From an uncultured Cyclobacteriaceae bacterium (GTDB lineage: Bacteria > Bacteroidota > Bacteroidia > Cytophagales > Cyclobacteriaceae): DNA of 64,000 bases. Numbering within the stretch: the stretch's first letter is position 1; every line of letters starts with the position of its first letter. This document shows positions 35,543-45,622 of this stretch, piece after piece. Below the pieces are notes generated by a model that was not told where the DNA came from, did no database searches, and saw only the letters and a program-made list of their open reading frames with translations. The stretch covers positions 186,001 to 250,000 of the forward strand of contig CALSPM010000001.1 in assembly GCA_943788235.1 (NCBI GenBank). Reading direction: 5' to 3'. The translations under genes and the position numbers were made by a program.

Positions 35543-35866
35543 TCAAGCCAATTGGGCTTCTATTTTTTCGCTCAATACCGACTTGGGGACTGCTCCCACT
35601 TGTTTGTCGACAATTTCTCCTCCTTTGAATACAAGTAGGGTAGGTATCGATCGGATGCCAAATTTGGCAGAAACTTCAGGGTTGGTGTCAACATCTACTT
35701 TTCCAATGATGGCTTTACCGTCAAATTCATTGGCTAACTCTTCAACCACGGGGCCAATCATTTTACATGGGCCACACCATTCTGCCCAAAAATCAACCAA
35801 TACAGGTTTTTCTGAGTTGATGATCTCCTCAAAATTACTATCTGTTATTTCTACTGGCTTTGACAT
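35543..35866 (-). CDS. trxA: Thioredoxin
   Basis: A 107-residue redox protein with the WCGPC active site (VDFWAEWCGPCKMIGP, about residues 21-36) and the cis-proline loop SIPTLLVF. Full-length, no signal peptide, so cytosolic. I chose the ATG at 35866 (MSKPVEITDSNF); the first in-frame start would add 14 Lys/Asn-rich residues that are not family-like. A TAAGTTTG box lies 47 bases upstream. Reduces disulfides in ribonucleotide reductase, MsrA-type enzymes and others. Confidence 0.97.
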   Translation of the reverse strand: MSKPVEITDSNFEEIINSEKPVLVDFWAEWCGPCKMIGPVVEELANEFDGKAIIGKVDVDTNPEVSAKFGIRSIPTLLVFKGGEIVDKQVGAVPKSVLSEKIEAQLA

Positions 35867-35912
35867 AAAATTTTTCTTTTCCTTATTGTTTATTAATTTT
35901 TTTTTCAAGTTG

Positions 35913-35920
35913 CAAACTTA
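35913..35920 (-). promoter_or_regulatory. Candidate -7 box for trxA
   Basis: On the minus strand this reads TAAGTTTG, a perfect match to TAnnTTTG. A TTG lies about 15 bases upstream, a little nearer than usual. The start codon is 47 bases downstream, so the position suits trxA. Confidence 0.4.
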
Positions 35921-35975
35921 AGCAATTTGTAACCTCAATTAATAATATGAGTACTACTTTAACATAATTTTTTTT

Positions 35976-38900
35976 TTAATTGAGCAGCACTTTATAGCGA
36001 AGGTCAACCATTGTTTCTATTTTTTTTATAAGTGCATAGTTCGGGTCAATGGTTACGCTTCGACTGAGCATTTCCACATTGATCATACGGTCTTCATATC
36101 GGTTATAAATATTTAATTTGATCATACAATTCCCAGGGAACTGCTCTCCCAATTTTTGGAGTTCATCAATAAGATTATCATTAATATCTTGAAGGTTTAC
36201 TTGAATTTCGAGTCCCTTGATGGCTTTTTCTCTAATGTCTCCTAAGTATTCTATATTGGAGATTTTAAATTCTAGTTCTTCACTTTTCCATCTGTTTTGA
36301 ACGGATCCACTTAAGGATAAAAACCAGCCCACTTCTAAGAAATTCTTAAACTTTAAATAGGTATCTGAAAATAGGAAAAAGTTATGACTGTCACTATAAT
36401 CTTCAAAGGTAAATTGACCAAATGGGTTACCTTTTTTAGTCATTCTATGCTGAACTTGACTAATAATTCCTCCTATTTTGAATATCTGGCCGTTGACCAA
36501 TAAGAGATCTTTTAGGTCACTGATTTTTCCTTTAGTAAGGAAACGCATTTCAAATTTGTACTGGTCTAAAGGGTGTCCAGAGATGTAAAGGCCGACTAAA
36601 TCTTTTTCAATATTTAGTTTTTCTATCTCTCCATACGGAGCTACTTCACCAGCTTTTGGTTTTGATAGTCCCTTATTTTCCCGACCACCAAACAGTGATC
36701 CTTGTGCACTTAAAGCTTCCTGCTGAACTTTATTTGCATAGGAAATGGCTCTTTCTATCAATGAGCTCCCTTCCATATCAGGCTCTACATATTGCCTTCG
36801 GTGATAGGTGGGGAAGCAATCAAAACCACCAGCTTTTGCCAAGGCTTCAAATGATTTTTTGTTCACTGCCCGCAAATCCACCCTGACTGCAAAATCAAAG
36901 AGATCCTTGAAGGGTTCATCTTTTCGTTCAGCCATAATAGCTTGGACTGCCGCTTCACCAGTACCTTTAATGGCTCCCAGGCCAAATCTAATTTCACCAG
37001 CTGAATTCACTGTGAAATGTTGATCAGATTCATTGACATCAGGACCCAAAACTACGATATTTTGATTTCGGCATTCTTCCATGAAAAAAGTGATCTTATC
37101 AATATTGTTTTGATTGTGAGTCAACACGGCCGCCATATATTCAGCAGGATAATTGGCCTTAAGGTATCCCGTTTGATAGGCTACCACAGAGTAGCAGGTA
37201 CTATGAGATTTATTGAAAGCATACGCAGCAAAAGCTTCCCAATCCTTCCATATTTTTTCGAGACTGGTCTGATCATGACCCTTCACTTTGGCTTGATTTA
37301 TGAATTTGGGTTTGAGTTCTTCAAGTAGCTTGAATATTTTCTTGCCCATGGCTTTTCTCAAAACATCTGCTTCTCCTTTGCTAAAGCCAGCTATTTTTTG
37401 AGAGAGTAACATGACTTGTTCTTGATAAACAGTGATGCCATAGGTCTCTGCCAGATATTCTTCCATATCTGGTAAGTCATAATGGATTTTTTCTGTACCA
37501 TGCTTACGACTGATGAAGTTGGGGATGTATTCCATCGGCCCGGGGCGATAGAGCGCATTCATAGCAATTAGATCTTCAAATTTATCAGGTCTTAGGGCTT
37601 GAAGATGTTTTTGCATACCAGGAGACTCGAACTGAAAGGTTCCGTTGGTTGCTCCTCTCTGATATAATTCATAGGTAGCTTTATCATCTAAGGGGATGAG
37701 ATCAATGTCAATTTGAATACCATTCCTCTTATCTATGTTTTCTACCGCTGTTTTAATGATGGAAAGCGTCCTTAATCCCAGAAAATCCATTTTCAGCATA
37801 CCTGCTGATTCTACGACACTGTTATCGAATTGGGTGATGAGCAATTCAGAATCTTTTGCCCGAGCCATGGGGACATAATTGGACATGTCTTTAGGCGTGA
37901 TGATCACCCCACATGCATGAATCCCAGTATTCCTCAGGGATCCCTCTAAAATTAAGGCTTGATTTAATACCTGAGAGGGTAAATCACTCCCCTTCTGCAT
38001 AGACTTGAGGCTTGGAACCTCTTTCAATGCTTGTATAAAATTAGTTCCGGGTCTTTCGGGAATCAATTTGGCAATTTTGTCCGTCTCTGACAGGGGTAAT
38101 TCCATGACACGACCCGCATCTCTTATGGCAGATTTTGGCGCCATCGTACCGTAAGTAATGATTTGGGCTACTTGATTGAAGCCATATTTATTGACAACGT
38201 AATTGATTACTTTTTCCCTACCTTCATTGTCAAAATCAATATCAATATCGGGAAGTGAGACTCGATCAGGATTTAAAAAACGTTCGAAAAGTAAATTATA
38301 GGCAATAGGATTTACATTGGTAATACCAATACAATAAGCGACGACACTACCTGCGGCAGATCCTCGTCCAGGCCCCACAGCGACCCCCATTTCACGCGCT
38401 TTTGAGGTGAAATCTTGGACGATCAAAAAATAACCAGGATAGCCCGTATTTTGTATGGTTTCTAATTCAAAATCAATGCGCTCTTTTAATGTATGGTCGA
38501 TCTGCTCATATTTTTTTTCCGCACCTTTGTAGGTGAGGTATCTTAAATAGGCATTTTCTCCACGCTTTCCACCGTCTGATTGATCTTGTTGGTTTAAAAA
38601 AGATTCAGGAATATCAAAGTCGGGTAATAGTACCTCGCGCTCCAACTCAAAATGTTCTATTTTGGAAACCAGCGAACTAATATTTTCTATGGCCTCAGGA
38701 AGATCTTCAAATAAGACCTTCATCTCTTCTTGGCTCTTAAAAAAATATTGATCGTTGACCATTCCGTGTCTAAATCCACGTCCTCTACCTATGGGTGTAC
38801 TTTGTTTTTCATTTTCTTTAATGCAGATCAGCACATCATGGGCCTTTGCATCTTCTTGATTCAAATAGAATAATTCATTAGCAGCGATGGTTTTGATACC

Positions 38901-40193
38901 ATACGATGAAGAAAATCGATTTAATATTTGATTCATATGGTCTTCTTCAGGAATACCGTGCCGGTTCAATTCGAGATAAAAGTCATCACCAAAAGCATCC
39001 TTCCACCAATTCAGGGCTTCTTCTGCCTGGGTCTCACCCACATTAAGTACTAAATTTGGAATTTCCCCTCTCAAACCACCACTTAGCGCGATTAATCCTT
39101 CGCTATATTGAATAATCAGGTCTTTATCTATTCGGGGATAAAGGCCATAATTGCCTTCGATATAGGCAAGTGAGCTGAGCTTGACTAAATTTTGATAACC
39201 CTTTTTATTTTTAGCTAAGAGGACTTGTTGAAACCTTTTGTCAGGGCTGTCTTTGGTGAATTTTGTCTTTTTTCGTTCTTCGGCCACATAAAACTCACAT
39301 CCTATGATAGGTTTTATACCGTACTTTTTGGCCAAGCGAACAAATTTAAAAGCGCCAAATAAGTTGCTTAAATCAGTAATCGCAACCGCACTCATCTTGA
39401 GAGCAGTTGCTTTTTCAAAGATCCCATCCAGTTCGGGCGTTGCTTGAAGTACCGAGAATTGAGAGTGGAGGTGAAGGTGCGTGAATTCACCTTTACTGAG
39501 CGCTTGCGTATCTTGCTTTTTAACAACGATTTCTTTTTCCTCGATGACGGAGAAATTTGCTTTTTTGAGTTCTGGAGTCTGATATTTTATATCCTCTTTT
39601 GGGATGGGTTCAAACGGTTCAAGGATTCCCCTGCGGAGGCATTCAAAAAAAGATTTCGCAGTAGCGTCTACATCATAGGCGGCATCGTGTGCATCTCCAA
39701 AAGATGCCCCAAAAAGTTTCTCATAAAGTTCAATTAATTTAGGTGCTTTTAATCGACTTCCGATGCCTCCTCTTAGTTGCATGAACTCTTTGGTTTGAAA
39801 ACAGGTATCTATGCTCGGAAAATCAGCAAGTAAATTTTGGGAATTACATCGAAAAAATTCGGCACCCACAATTTTATTGTCAAAGTCAATATTGTGACCC
39901 ACAAGGACTCGTATGTTTTTGAGCTCTCCGGCAAACAAATCAAGTACCGATTTGAGTGAATTTCCTTCAAGAAGAGCTCTTTCAGTACTTATCCCATGAA
40001 TTTTTTGTGCATTGAAGGGAATGGTGTAGCCCTCTGGTTTGATAATTTTATTTCCTTGTGACTTTAAGTTACCAAAAGCATCATGCACTTGCCATGCAAT
40101 TTGAACCAATCTAGGCCAGTTATCAACTTCTTCTATAGGCGCATTCCTACGCAGAGGAAGTCCGGTAGTTTCAGTATCAAAGATTAAATACAT
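35976..40193 (-). CDS. dnaE: DNA polymerase III alpha subunit with an N-terminal DEDDh proofreading exonuclease
   Basis: A 1405-residue replicative polymerase. Residues 1-190 are a DnaQ-like exonuclease with all three motifs: Exo I FDTETTG (D6, E8), Exo II GHNIDFD (D105) and Exo III HDAAYD (H169, D174). A linker leads to the PHP domain starting THLHLHS (about 238-244), then the polymerase core with the catalytic aspartates LPDIDIDFD (about 645-652) and LKMDFLGLRTL, then HhH and OB-fold regions. Usual DnaE is about 1150-1200 residues, so the extra length is the fused exonuclease. It thus carries polymerase and proofreader in one chain, unlike PolC, where the exonuclease sits inside the PHP domain. 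Confidence 0.95.
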   Translation of the reverse strand: MYLIFDTETTGLPLRRNAPIEEVDNWPRLVQIAWQVHDAFGNLKSQGNKIIKPEGYTIPFNAQKIHGISTERALLEGNSLKSVLDLFAGELKNIRVLVGHNIDFDNKIVGAEFFRCNSQNLLADFPSIDTCFQTKEFMQLRGGIGSRLKAPKLIELYEKLFGASFGDAHDAAYDVDATAKSFFECLRRGILEPFEPIPKEDIKYQTPELKKANFSVIEEKEIVVKKQDTQALSKGEFTHLHLHSQFSVLQATPELDGIFEKATALKMSAVAITDLSNLFGAFKFVRLAKKYGIKPIIGCEFYVAEERKKTKFTKDSPDKRFQQVLLAKNKKGYQNLVKLSSLAYIEGNYGLYPRIDKDLIIQYSEGLIALSGGLRGEIPNLVLNVGETQAEEALNWWKDAFGDDFYLELNRHGIPEEDHMNQILNRFSSSYGIKTIAANELFYLNQEDAKAHDVLICIKENEKQSTPIGRGRGFRHGMVNDQYFFKSQEEMKVLFEDLPEAIENISSLVSKIEHFELEREVLLPDFDIPESFLNQQDQSDGGKRGENAYLRYLTYKGAEKKYEQIDHTLKERIDFELETIQNTGYPGYFLIVQDFTSKAREMGVAVGPGRGSAAGSVVAYCIGITNVNPIAYNLLFERFLNPDRVSLPDIDIDFDNEGREKVINYVVNKYGFNQVAQIITYGTMAPKSAIRDAGRVMELPLSETDKIAKLIPERPGTNFIQALKEVPSLKSMQKGSDLPSQVLNQALILEGSLRNTGIHACGVIITPKDMSNYVPMARAKDSELLITQFDNSVVESAGMLKMDFLGLRTLSIIKTAVENIDKRNGIQIDIDLIPLDDKATYELYQRGATNGTFQFESPGMQKHLQALRPDKFEDLIAMNALYRPGPMEYIPNFISRKHGTEKIHYDLPDMEEYLAETYGITVYQEQVMLLSQKIAGFSKGEADVLRKAMGKKIFKLLEELKPKFINQAKVKGHDQTSLEKIWKDWEAFAAYAFNKSHSTCYSVVAYQTGYLKANYPAEYMAAVLTHNQNNIDKITFFMEECRNQNIVVLGPDVNESDQHFTVNSAGEIRFGLGAIKGTGEAAVQAIMAERKDEPFKDLFDFAVRVDLRAVNKKSFEALAKAGGFDCFPTYHRRQYVEPDMEGSSLIERAISYANKVQQEALSAQGSLFGGRENKGLSKPKAGEVAPYGEIEKLNIEKDLVGLYISGHPLDQYKFEMRFLTKGKISDLKDLLLVNGQIFKIGGIISQVQHRMTKKGNPFGQFTFEDYSDSHNFFLFSDTYLKFKNFLEVGWFLSLSGSVQNRWKSEELEFKISNIEYLGDIREKAIKGLEIQVNLQDINDNLIDELQKLGEQFPGNCMIKLNIYNRYEDRMINVEMLSRSVTIDPNYALIKKIETMVDLRYKVLLN

Positions 40194-40330
40194 GATTGGT
40201 TTTTAAAGTATAAAGTCCTGGCTGTTTACCATACAGAATGATTATTTAGTACCCTTTGAAAGAGAGTCGTTAAGATGTCTGTTTTAATAGTTAAATTGAT
40301 AATTTTATCTTAAGCATTGATGGTTCCTAA

Positions 40331-41113
40331 TTACTCTGAAAGTATCACATTTCGTGTTACTTGGTTGAAAGGGCCTTTGATCAGATCGCCATCAGCATCG
40401 ATCAGTTCAAGCTTTATTGTGAGTATCCCGGGCGTTAATCCTAGGATATAGTAAGGCATCCATTCATCGATCAAAAAGACTTCATCATTTATAGTAGCAC
40501 GTACCTTATTTCCGTCAGGGCCAAGGGTAACATTGATGAGAAAAAAGTCAAGTAGAAGCTTATTGATATCACTTCCTTTGTAAGTCCCTTTGGGACGGCT
40601 ATAAAACATATGCTGTCCTTTTTCATCAAACTTATAAGGAAATGCTTTAGAACTGTTAGCATCAAAAGAGGTAAGAATGAAGGAATTTTCATTTTTGACA
40701 CTTTCATGGTAGGAGCGCGAGAGAAAAGCTAGCGCCACATACTGACCTTTTGGTAAGTTTTTTTGCGCCATTGGATCATAATGGGCTGAATACGGTTCAT
40801 TATCCAAAATAAGGTGAATGTGCTGTCCTTTTGCCGAATTTGCAATGCCCCGATCATTTGCATCTACGGTGATTATACCCAGCTCATAATTTTTTACATC
40901 AAAATTAAAATCAACCAAATAACTCGTATCGGTTGCGGTAAGGTTTATATCTGATAAATTCAATTCCGAATCTAGATAAGCTGGAGAAGAGGGTGCTTTG
41001 ACCAATTGTATCTGGGGTTCGGATACAATTTTTTCAGTCTTTTCAGACTCTTTTTTTGGTCTACAAAGGGTAATAGATAAGATGATAAAAGTACCAAGTA
41101 ATATGTTTTTCAT
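40331..41113 (-). CDS. Hypothetical lipoprotein
   Basis: A 260-residue predicted lipoprotein: signal ILLGTFIILSITLC with lipobox Cys17, then a Lys/Glu/Pro linker. The mature part shows beta-rich segments and a GQHIHLILDNEPYSAHYDP stretch (about 97-115) with two histidines that could bind a metal or phosphate-like ligand. It ends with an all-beta segment, ILTIKLELIDADGDLIKGP. I have seen this wording in Bacteroidota lipoproteins of unknown role. No operon partner is clear; dnaE is 137 bp downstream on the same strand. Confidence 0.7.
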   Translation of the reverse strand: MKNILLGTFIILSITLCRPKKESEKTEKIVSEPQIQLVKAPSSPAYLDSELNLSDINLTATDTSYLVDFNFDVKNYELGIITVDANDRGIANSAKGQHIHLILDNEPYSAHYDPMAQKNLPKGQYVALAFLSRSYHESVKNENSFILTSFDANSSKAFPYKFDEKGQHMFYSRPKGTYKGSDINKLLLDFFLINVTLGPDGNKVRATINDEVFLIDEWMPYYILGLTPGILTIKLELIDADGDLIKGPFNQVTRNVILSE

Positions 41114-41346
41114 GAAGAATTTTGGTTTGACGTATCTTAATAATTTTTAGTAATCAAAAATAAACAATTTCGGTGGTAATTGAAAAGCCTTTTGATTCTT
41201 GGTATAGGACTAAATAGCATAGTTAAAATGAAAGCAGATCGTAATTGATTGATAAATAAGTCTAACCGTGAGTACCCTTTTTTAAACCAAGTTTCATTTC
41301 TTTTAAATCAGTTTTTGCTTACTTATTTTAAGGTGCAGGTTTATAT

Positions 41347-42354
41347 TTAGAGCGTATTTAAAAATCGCATCACATCTATACCATCTGCATAGTCTGAAAT
41401 TTCAGGGACTTGGGTTTGGCCAAAAGGAATGAAATTCTTTGACGGCTGACTCGATACCATACATTGAATTTTGTCCTGATTTTGAGTGAGATATTGATCA
41501 ACCTCAGTTAGATTTTGATATTGTTGGTAGTATAACACAGAAATCGGTGAGGTGAGGGCTTCGGATTCAGTAAGTAGCAAAAAACCCATATCCAAATGAG
41601 TGACCCCATTGACTAGATAGATGGATTTATTATATTCATAATTATTATGGTATTTAAAGTTTTCAGCAACTTTTTTAAAGGATGCCCATAGATTTAGAAG
41701 ATTTAAAAAATGATAATCTTGAGGAACCCATATTTTGGATACATTTCGGCAACCTAACCCAAAATAAGTAAAGACGTCTTTGCCTAGTTTCATGAGTTCA
41801 GTATCTGTTTCTTTACCATTTAGAATAGCTACAGAGGTACGGTTTTTTCTGATAATATGTGGGTATTTTCCGAAATAATAATCAAAATACCTTGCGGTGT
41901 TATTGCTACCCGTTGCAATCACAGCATCCATAACTTTGAGCTGCTCACAAACATCGATCTGGTTAATGAAGGCAGGTTCAATTTCACATAGTTTACGGAT
42001 GATCCATTGCATCAAAAATAAATCTTGACTGCTCAACTTTATAGCTGCTTTATGACCGGACAAGAGTACGCATATCAAGTCATGAAACCCAACCAAAGGT
42101 ATGTTTCCAGCCATAATCAAACCAATGATTTTTTGTTTTGATGGCTTCAGATCATAACCATTCAGCCAAGTTTTCATTTTGACGGGATCAGTTAAATGAA
42201 TGAGTCCCGATAGGGCTTGTTCAACATTGGATGTATCAAACCAACGATTGTTATTTGCGGCTTGCGTTATAATTTCAGCGCGTTCGACGGCCGATAGTTC
42301 AATTAGAACTTGATTTAATTTGATAAAAGTATTAAGACGTTCTTCCAATTTCAT
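41347..42354 (-). CDS. LuxC-like acyl-CoA reductase
   Basis: A 335-residue protein of the LuxC/aldehyde-dehydrogenase-like superfamily that reduces acyl-CoA to aldehydes with NAD(P)H. Visible parts are IGLIMAGNIPLVGFHDLICVL, LSGHKAAIKLSSQD, AVIATGSNNTARYFDYYF, IIRKNRTSVAIL and the cysteine region VFTYFGLGCRNVSKIWVP, where the Cys is the likely acyl site. In this phylum such genes are often close to a dicluster ferredoxin gene; one lies here at 43893, with a ThuA gene in between on the other strand. Physiological substrate unknown. Confidence 0.9.
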   Translation of the reverse strand: MKLEERLNTFIKLNQVLIELSAVERAEIITQAANNNRWFDTSNVEQALSGLIHLTDPVKMKTWLNGYDLKPSKQKIIGLIMAGNIPLVGFHDLICVLLSGHKAAIKLSSQDLFLMQWIIRKLCEIEPAFINQIDVCEQLKVMDAVIATGSNNTARYFDYYFGKYPHIIRKNRTSVAILNGKETDTELMKLGKDVFTYFGLGCRNVSKIWVPQDYHFLNLLNLWASFKKVAENFKYHNNYEYNKSIYLVNGVTHLDMGFLLLTESEALTSPISVLYYQQYQNLTEVDQYLTQNQDKIQCMVSSQPSKNFIPFGQTQVPEISDYADGIDVMRFLNTL

Positions 42355-42598
42355 AGATCCATCGCATTTTCATGACAAAGGTAAGAATTGAAGAGTTGAT
42401 CAGACCTAATTATTTTTTTAACTAATCTTATTTGTTACAAAACTGGTTTTTCAATAGAGATATTAAATAATAGCGTATCTTCAGTGATAAGTTTTTGGTC
42501 TCATCATTTTATGATTGGAAGACTTAATTAAATTATTTTTTGAATATCTTTAAATAAATTAATTTACCTTAAGCTAAGGAGGGATCGAAAATCAGCCT

Positions 42599-43750
42599 AT
42601 GAAATTATTCAAATATCTAATAGCTCCTCTGTTTCTCATCCATCAGTTCGATATCCAAGGATCACCATCAATGGTCGTAACGCTTTCAGGGCAGGATCAA
42701 ACCATGGAATGGCTTCAATGGAAGGGAAATCCCGAGAAGGCAAAAATTGTATTAATTTCTGGAGACGAAGAATATAGATCTGAAGAGACCTTGGTTCAAC
42801 TGGCCAAAATTTTAAATGTCAATCATGGATTTAATTGTACGGTTTTATTTGCCCAAAATCCCAATTACCCAGGCATTGTAAATCCGAATTATCAAAATAA
42901 CATCCCAGGTTTAGTGGCATTGGCCGATGCAGATTTAATGATTATCCTTACACGTTTTAGAGCCTTGCCTGATATGCAAATGCGCTATATCGATGATTAT
43001 TTAAAAAGTGGAAAGCCTGTTTTAGGCATGCGCACGGCGACGCATGCTTTTAAATTTGATACGGGTCCTATCAAGAGTAGCTTTGCGCATTATGGTAATT
43101 ATTATAAAGAGAATAATGTCTGGCAGGGTGGCTTTGGAAAATTGATTTTAGGTGAAAAATGGGTCGCTCACCATGGCGCCCATGGTCAGCAAAGTACCCT
43201 AGGTATCGTTCCGAAGACATCTCGGGATCATCCTGTTTTTAAGAGTATACTGCCCGGTTCGATTTGGGGGGCAACCGATGTTTATGCTATTAGATTGCCG
43301 ATGGTTGATGATGCATTTCCATTATTACTTGGACAAGTTACTGAGCGAAATGGCCCCTATGATAAGTCTGATCCTTTTTTTGGAATGAGGCCTAGCGATA
43401 GCAAACTGGGGGCCATTGTAAATAGAAAAAATGAGCGAGGGGATACCGTATCCATTGATCTCAATGCACCGATGATGCCCATAGCATGGATTAAAAATTA
43501 TCAAATCCCGAATGGAAAACAGGGAAGGGTCTTTGCCACAACGATGGGGGCTTCAACAGATTTGGTTGCTGAGGGTACGCGAAGAATGTTAGTCAACGCA
43601 GCTTACTGGTGTTTGGGCCTGAAGGTTCCAGAAAAATCTAAGGTTGATTTGATAGGTAATTATCAACCTTCTCAATATGGATTTTTCGATGATGCCTATT
43701 GGAAGGATCGTGCTTTAAAAATTTCAGAACTTTATAAGCTGATGGATTGA
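42599..43750 (+). CDS. ThuA domain protein, exported
   Basis: A 383-residue protein with a signal-like N-terminus (YLIAPLFLIHQFDIQGSPS) and a ThuA-like glutamine-amidotransferase fold: KIVLISGDEEYRSEETLVQLA (about residues 45-65), LADADLMIILTRFRALPD, GMRTATHAF and the HHGAHGQQS block. ThuA proteins are linked to carbohydrate use, often in Planctomycetes and Bacteroidota. The late ATTMGASTDLVAEGTRRMLVNAAYWCLG is typical of the family. The residue for amidotransferase activity is not evident, so catalysis is uncertain. The start is the ATG at 42599, after a purine-rich AAGGAGGG. Confidence 0.88.
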   Translation: MKLFKYLIAPLFLIHQFDIQGSPSMVVTLSGQDQTMEWLQWKGNPEKAKIVLISGDEEYRSEETLVQLAKILNVNHGFNCTVLFAQNPNYPGIVNPNYQNNIPGLVALADADLMIILTRFRALPDMQMRYIDDYLKSGKPVLGMRTATHAFKFDTGPIKSSFAHYGNYYKENNVWQGGFGKLILGEKWVAHHGAHGQQSTLGIVPKTSRDHPVFKSILPGSIWGATDVYAIRLPMVDDAFPLLLGQVTERNGPYDKSDPFFGMRPSDSKLGAIVNRKNERGDTVSIDLNAPMMPIAWIKNYQIPNGKQGRVFATTMGASTDLVAEGTRRMLVNAAYWCLGLKVPEKSKVDLIGNYQPSQYGFFDDAYWKDRALKISELYKLMD

Positions 43751-43892
43751 CGGGCTAGGCTGCCGCTCAGCTCCAATTTGATTACGATTATTCAAAACAC
43801 TTTCTAGATCAAAAATATTTTTTATTTTAATGAAACAACTTCGCTAATTATTTTGTTGCTAGTTTTATAGACAAATTAATCATTTATATCTA

Positions 43893-44240
43893 ATGGCAAT
43901 TATCATAACCGATGAATGTATCAATTGTGGCGCTTGCGAACCAGAATGTCCCAATACGGCGATATACGAAGGGGGTGAGCAATGGAAATGGTCTGACGGC
44001 ACAAGCTTAATGGAAGTTGAGTTAGAGGGAGGCATTACTTTAGATGCGCAGACCGATCAGGAGCCGGTATCTGAAGAGTTCTATTATATTGTTCCAGGTA
44101 AGTGTACCGAATGTACAGGTTTTCATGAAGAGCCACAATGTGCGGCGGTATGTCCTGTAGATTGCTGTGTCGATGATCCTGATTATGTTGAGACGAAAGA
44201 TGAATTGATGACCAAAAAAGAATGGTTACATCTTGATTAA
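43893..44240 (+). CDS. 4Fe-4S dicluster ferredoxin
   Basis: A 115-residue electron carrier with two cluster-binding sets: [12 protein letters not shown] near residue 10 and [22 protein letters not shown] near residue 71. The second set has the longer loop and the extra Cys found in Allochromatium-type ferredoxins. Acidic overall. In this phylum it is often next to a LuxC-like acyl-CoA reductase, as here at 41347-42354. Its end lies 15 bp from the end of the convergent DUF58 gene. Confidence 0.93.
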   Translation: MAIIITDECINCGACEPECPNTAIYEGGEQWKWSDGTSLMEVELEGGITLDAQTDQEPVSEEFYYIVPGKCTECTGFHEEPQCAAVCPVDCCVDDPDYVETKDELMTKKEWLHLD

Positions 44241-44255
44241 ATTGATGAATCACGA

Positions 44256-45164
44256 CTAGCTCATTTTTCTTCTTTTAACAAGATAGGCCCCTAATATTTT
44301 ATCAAAAGATTCTTTTGTATCTACCTCGATAAAGTCGATTTTAAGTTGACCACACATTTGTCGAATATCTTGATAAAATTTTTCCGTTTTTATTTGGTAT
44401 TGCTCTTTGAGTAGGGACGGAGTGATCTTTATTTTTCGTCCATTTTCTGAATCTATGAAAAGATAGGGCCGATCTTCGAAATTAAAGGTTCTCTCCGTAT
44501 TTTGATCAGAAACATGAAAAATTAAAACTTCATGATTTTTATGTTTAAGATGTTGAAGAGACTCATAAAGATCGGTAGATGATGAGGAGTTTTGAAACAT
44601 ATCTGTAAAAAGGATCACTAATGATCGGCGACTGATTTTGTTCGCAACCGCATGAATACTTTCAGCGATTTGAGAGTAGGACGATTGGATGCTTTCTGTC
44701 TCCATCCACTGATTCAATTGTAGGAGCAATTGATGGAGATGTGATTTACTAGATTTCTGTGCAGTCGTTAATTTTACGCCGTCTGAGAAGCCTATTAAGC
44801 CTACGGCATCTCGTTGAGAAATCATTAAGTGAGAAAGGGCTGCAGCACAATAGATACTAAACCTTATTTTATCATATTTTGGTTTAGGATAGTACATGCT
44901 TTGGGAAATATCCATTAAGATAGTGCAGCGAAGGTTGGTTTCTTCTTCATATTGCTTAACGAAAAGTTGATCTGTTTTGGCAAAGACTTTCCAATCTATG
45001 TTTTTTGTACTTTCACCAAAATTATAATGCTTGTATTCGGCAAATTCAACAGAAAAACCATGATAAGGTGATCGGTGTAAACCTGTGATGAATCCTTCAA
45101 CCAATTCTTTGGCAAGCAACTCTAAATTGTCAAATTTTTTAATTGATGATAAATCTAAACCCAC
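44256..45164 (-). CDS. DUF58 domain protein (MoxR-associated)
   Basis: A 302-residue cytosolic protein of the DUF58 family with a von Willebrand-like fold. The signature GESTKNIDWKVFAKTDQLFVKQYEEETNLR (about residues 52-81) leads to MDISQSMYYP, a DxSxS metal-binding site. Such proteins usually work with a MoxR ATPase and BatA/BatB-type proteins; none is in the window, so those genes are probably elsewhere. The start is a GTG at 45164, since no ATG is near the family start. Confidence 0.87.
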   Translation of the reverse strand: MGLDLSSIKKFDNLELLAKELVEGFITGLHRSPYHGFSVEFAEYKHYNFGESTKNIDWKVFAKTDQLFVKQYEEETNLRCTILMDISQSMYYPKPKYDKIRFSIYCAAALSHLMISQRDAVGLIGFSDGVKLTTAQKSSKSHLHQLLLQLNQWMETESIQSSYSQIAESIHAVANKISRRSLVILFTDMFQNSSSSTDLYESLQHLKHKNHEVLIFHVSDQNTERTFNFEDRPYLFIDSENGRKIKITPSLLKEQYQIKTEKFYQDIRQMCGQLKIDFIEVDTKESFDKILGAYLVKRRKMS

Positions 45165-45307
45165 AGCAATATTTTTTTGCTAAAATATTAATATCGGAGC
45201 TATATTAAGTCAGTTCGAGCAATACTGCATTATTTTTGTATAAAATGTTCAATTTTTTGCATAAACTTGCTAAGCAATATTAATAGCAATTCAAAAATAA
45301 CATAGCC

Positions 45308-45622
45308 GTGGATGATAACAATGATAATAGGAGGGAAGAAATATATTCAAAGAAAGTGCAGGCTGGAAAAAGAACTTACTTTTTTGATGTCAAAGCAACA
45401 AGATCTAATGATTATTATCTCACCATAACGGAGAGTAAACGCCGATTTAAGGATAACGAATTTGTCTATGAAAAGCATAAGCTATTTTTATATAAAGAGG
45501 ATTTCCATAAGTTCGTAAATGCCCTGAACAGTACGGTTGATCACATCAAAGAAGAGTTGATGCCTGAAGTTGATTTTGATGAAATAGAGCGGGAAGACGA
45601 AAATCGTCAGGAGCGTCAATAA
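45308..45622 (+). CDS. PUR family DNA/RNA-binding protein (DUF3276)
   Basis: A 104-residue protein with one PUR repeat, the single-stranded nucleic acid binding fold known from eukaryotic Pur-alpha and from spirochaete and Bacteroidota proteins. The signature is IYSKKVQAGKRTYFFDVKAT (about residues 12-31), then DYYLTITESKRRF and KLFLYKEDFHKFVNAL. The start is a GTG at 45308 with an acidic first stretch. Such proteins form dimers and may regulate genes; the targets here are unknown. Confidence 0.9.
   Translation: MDDNNDNRREEIYSKKVQAGKRTYFFDVKATRSNDYYLTITESKRRFKDNEFVYEKHKLFLYKEDFHKFVNALNSTVDHIKEELMPEVDFDEIEREDENRQERQ

Noticed and set aside
44256-45164. DUF58 gene as part of a MoxR/Bat aerotolerance operon in the window
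   Set aside because: No MoxR or BatA/BatB gene is adjacent; the neighbours are a ferredoxin and a PUR protein.
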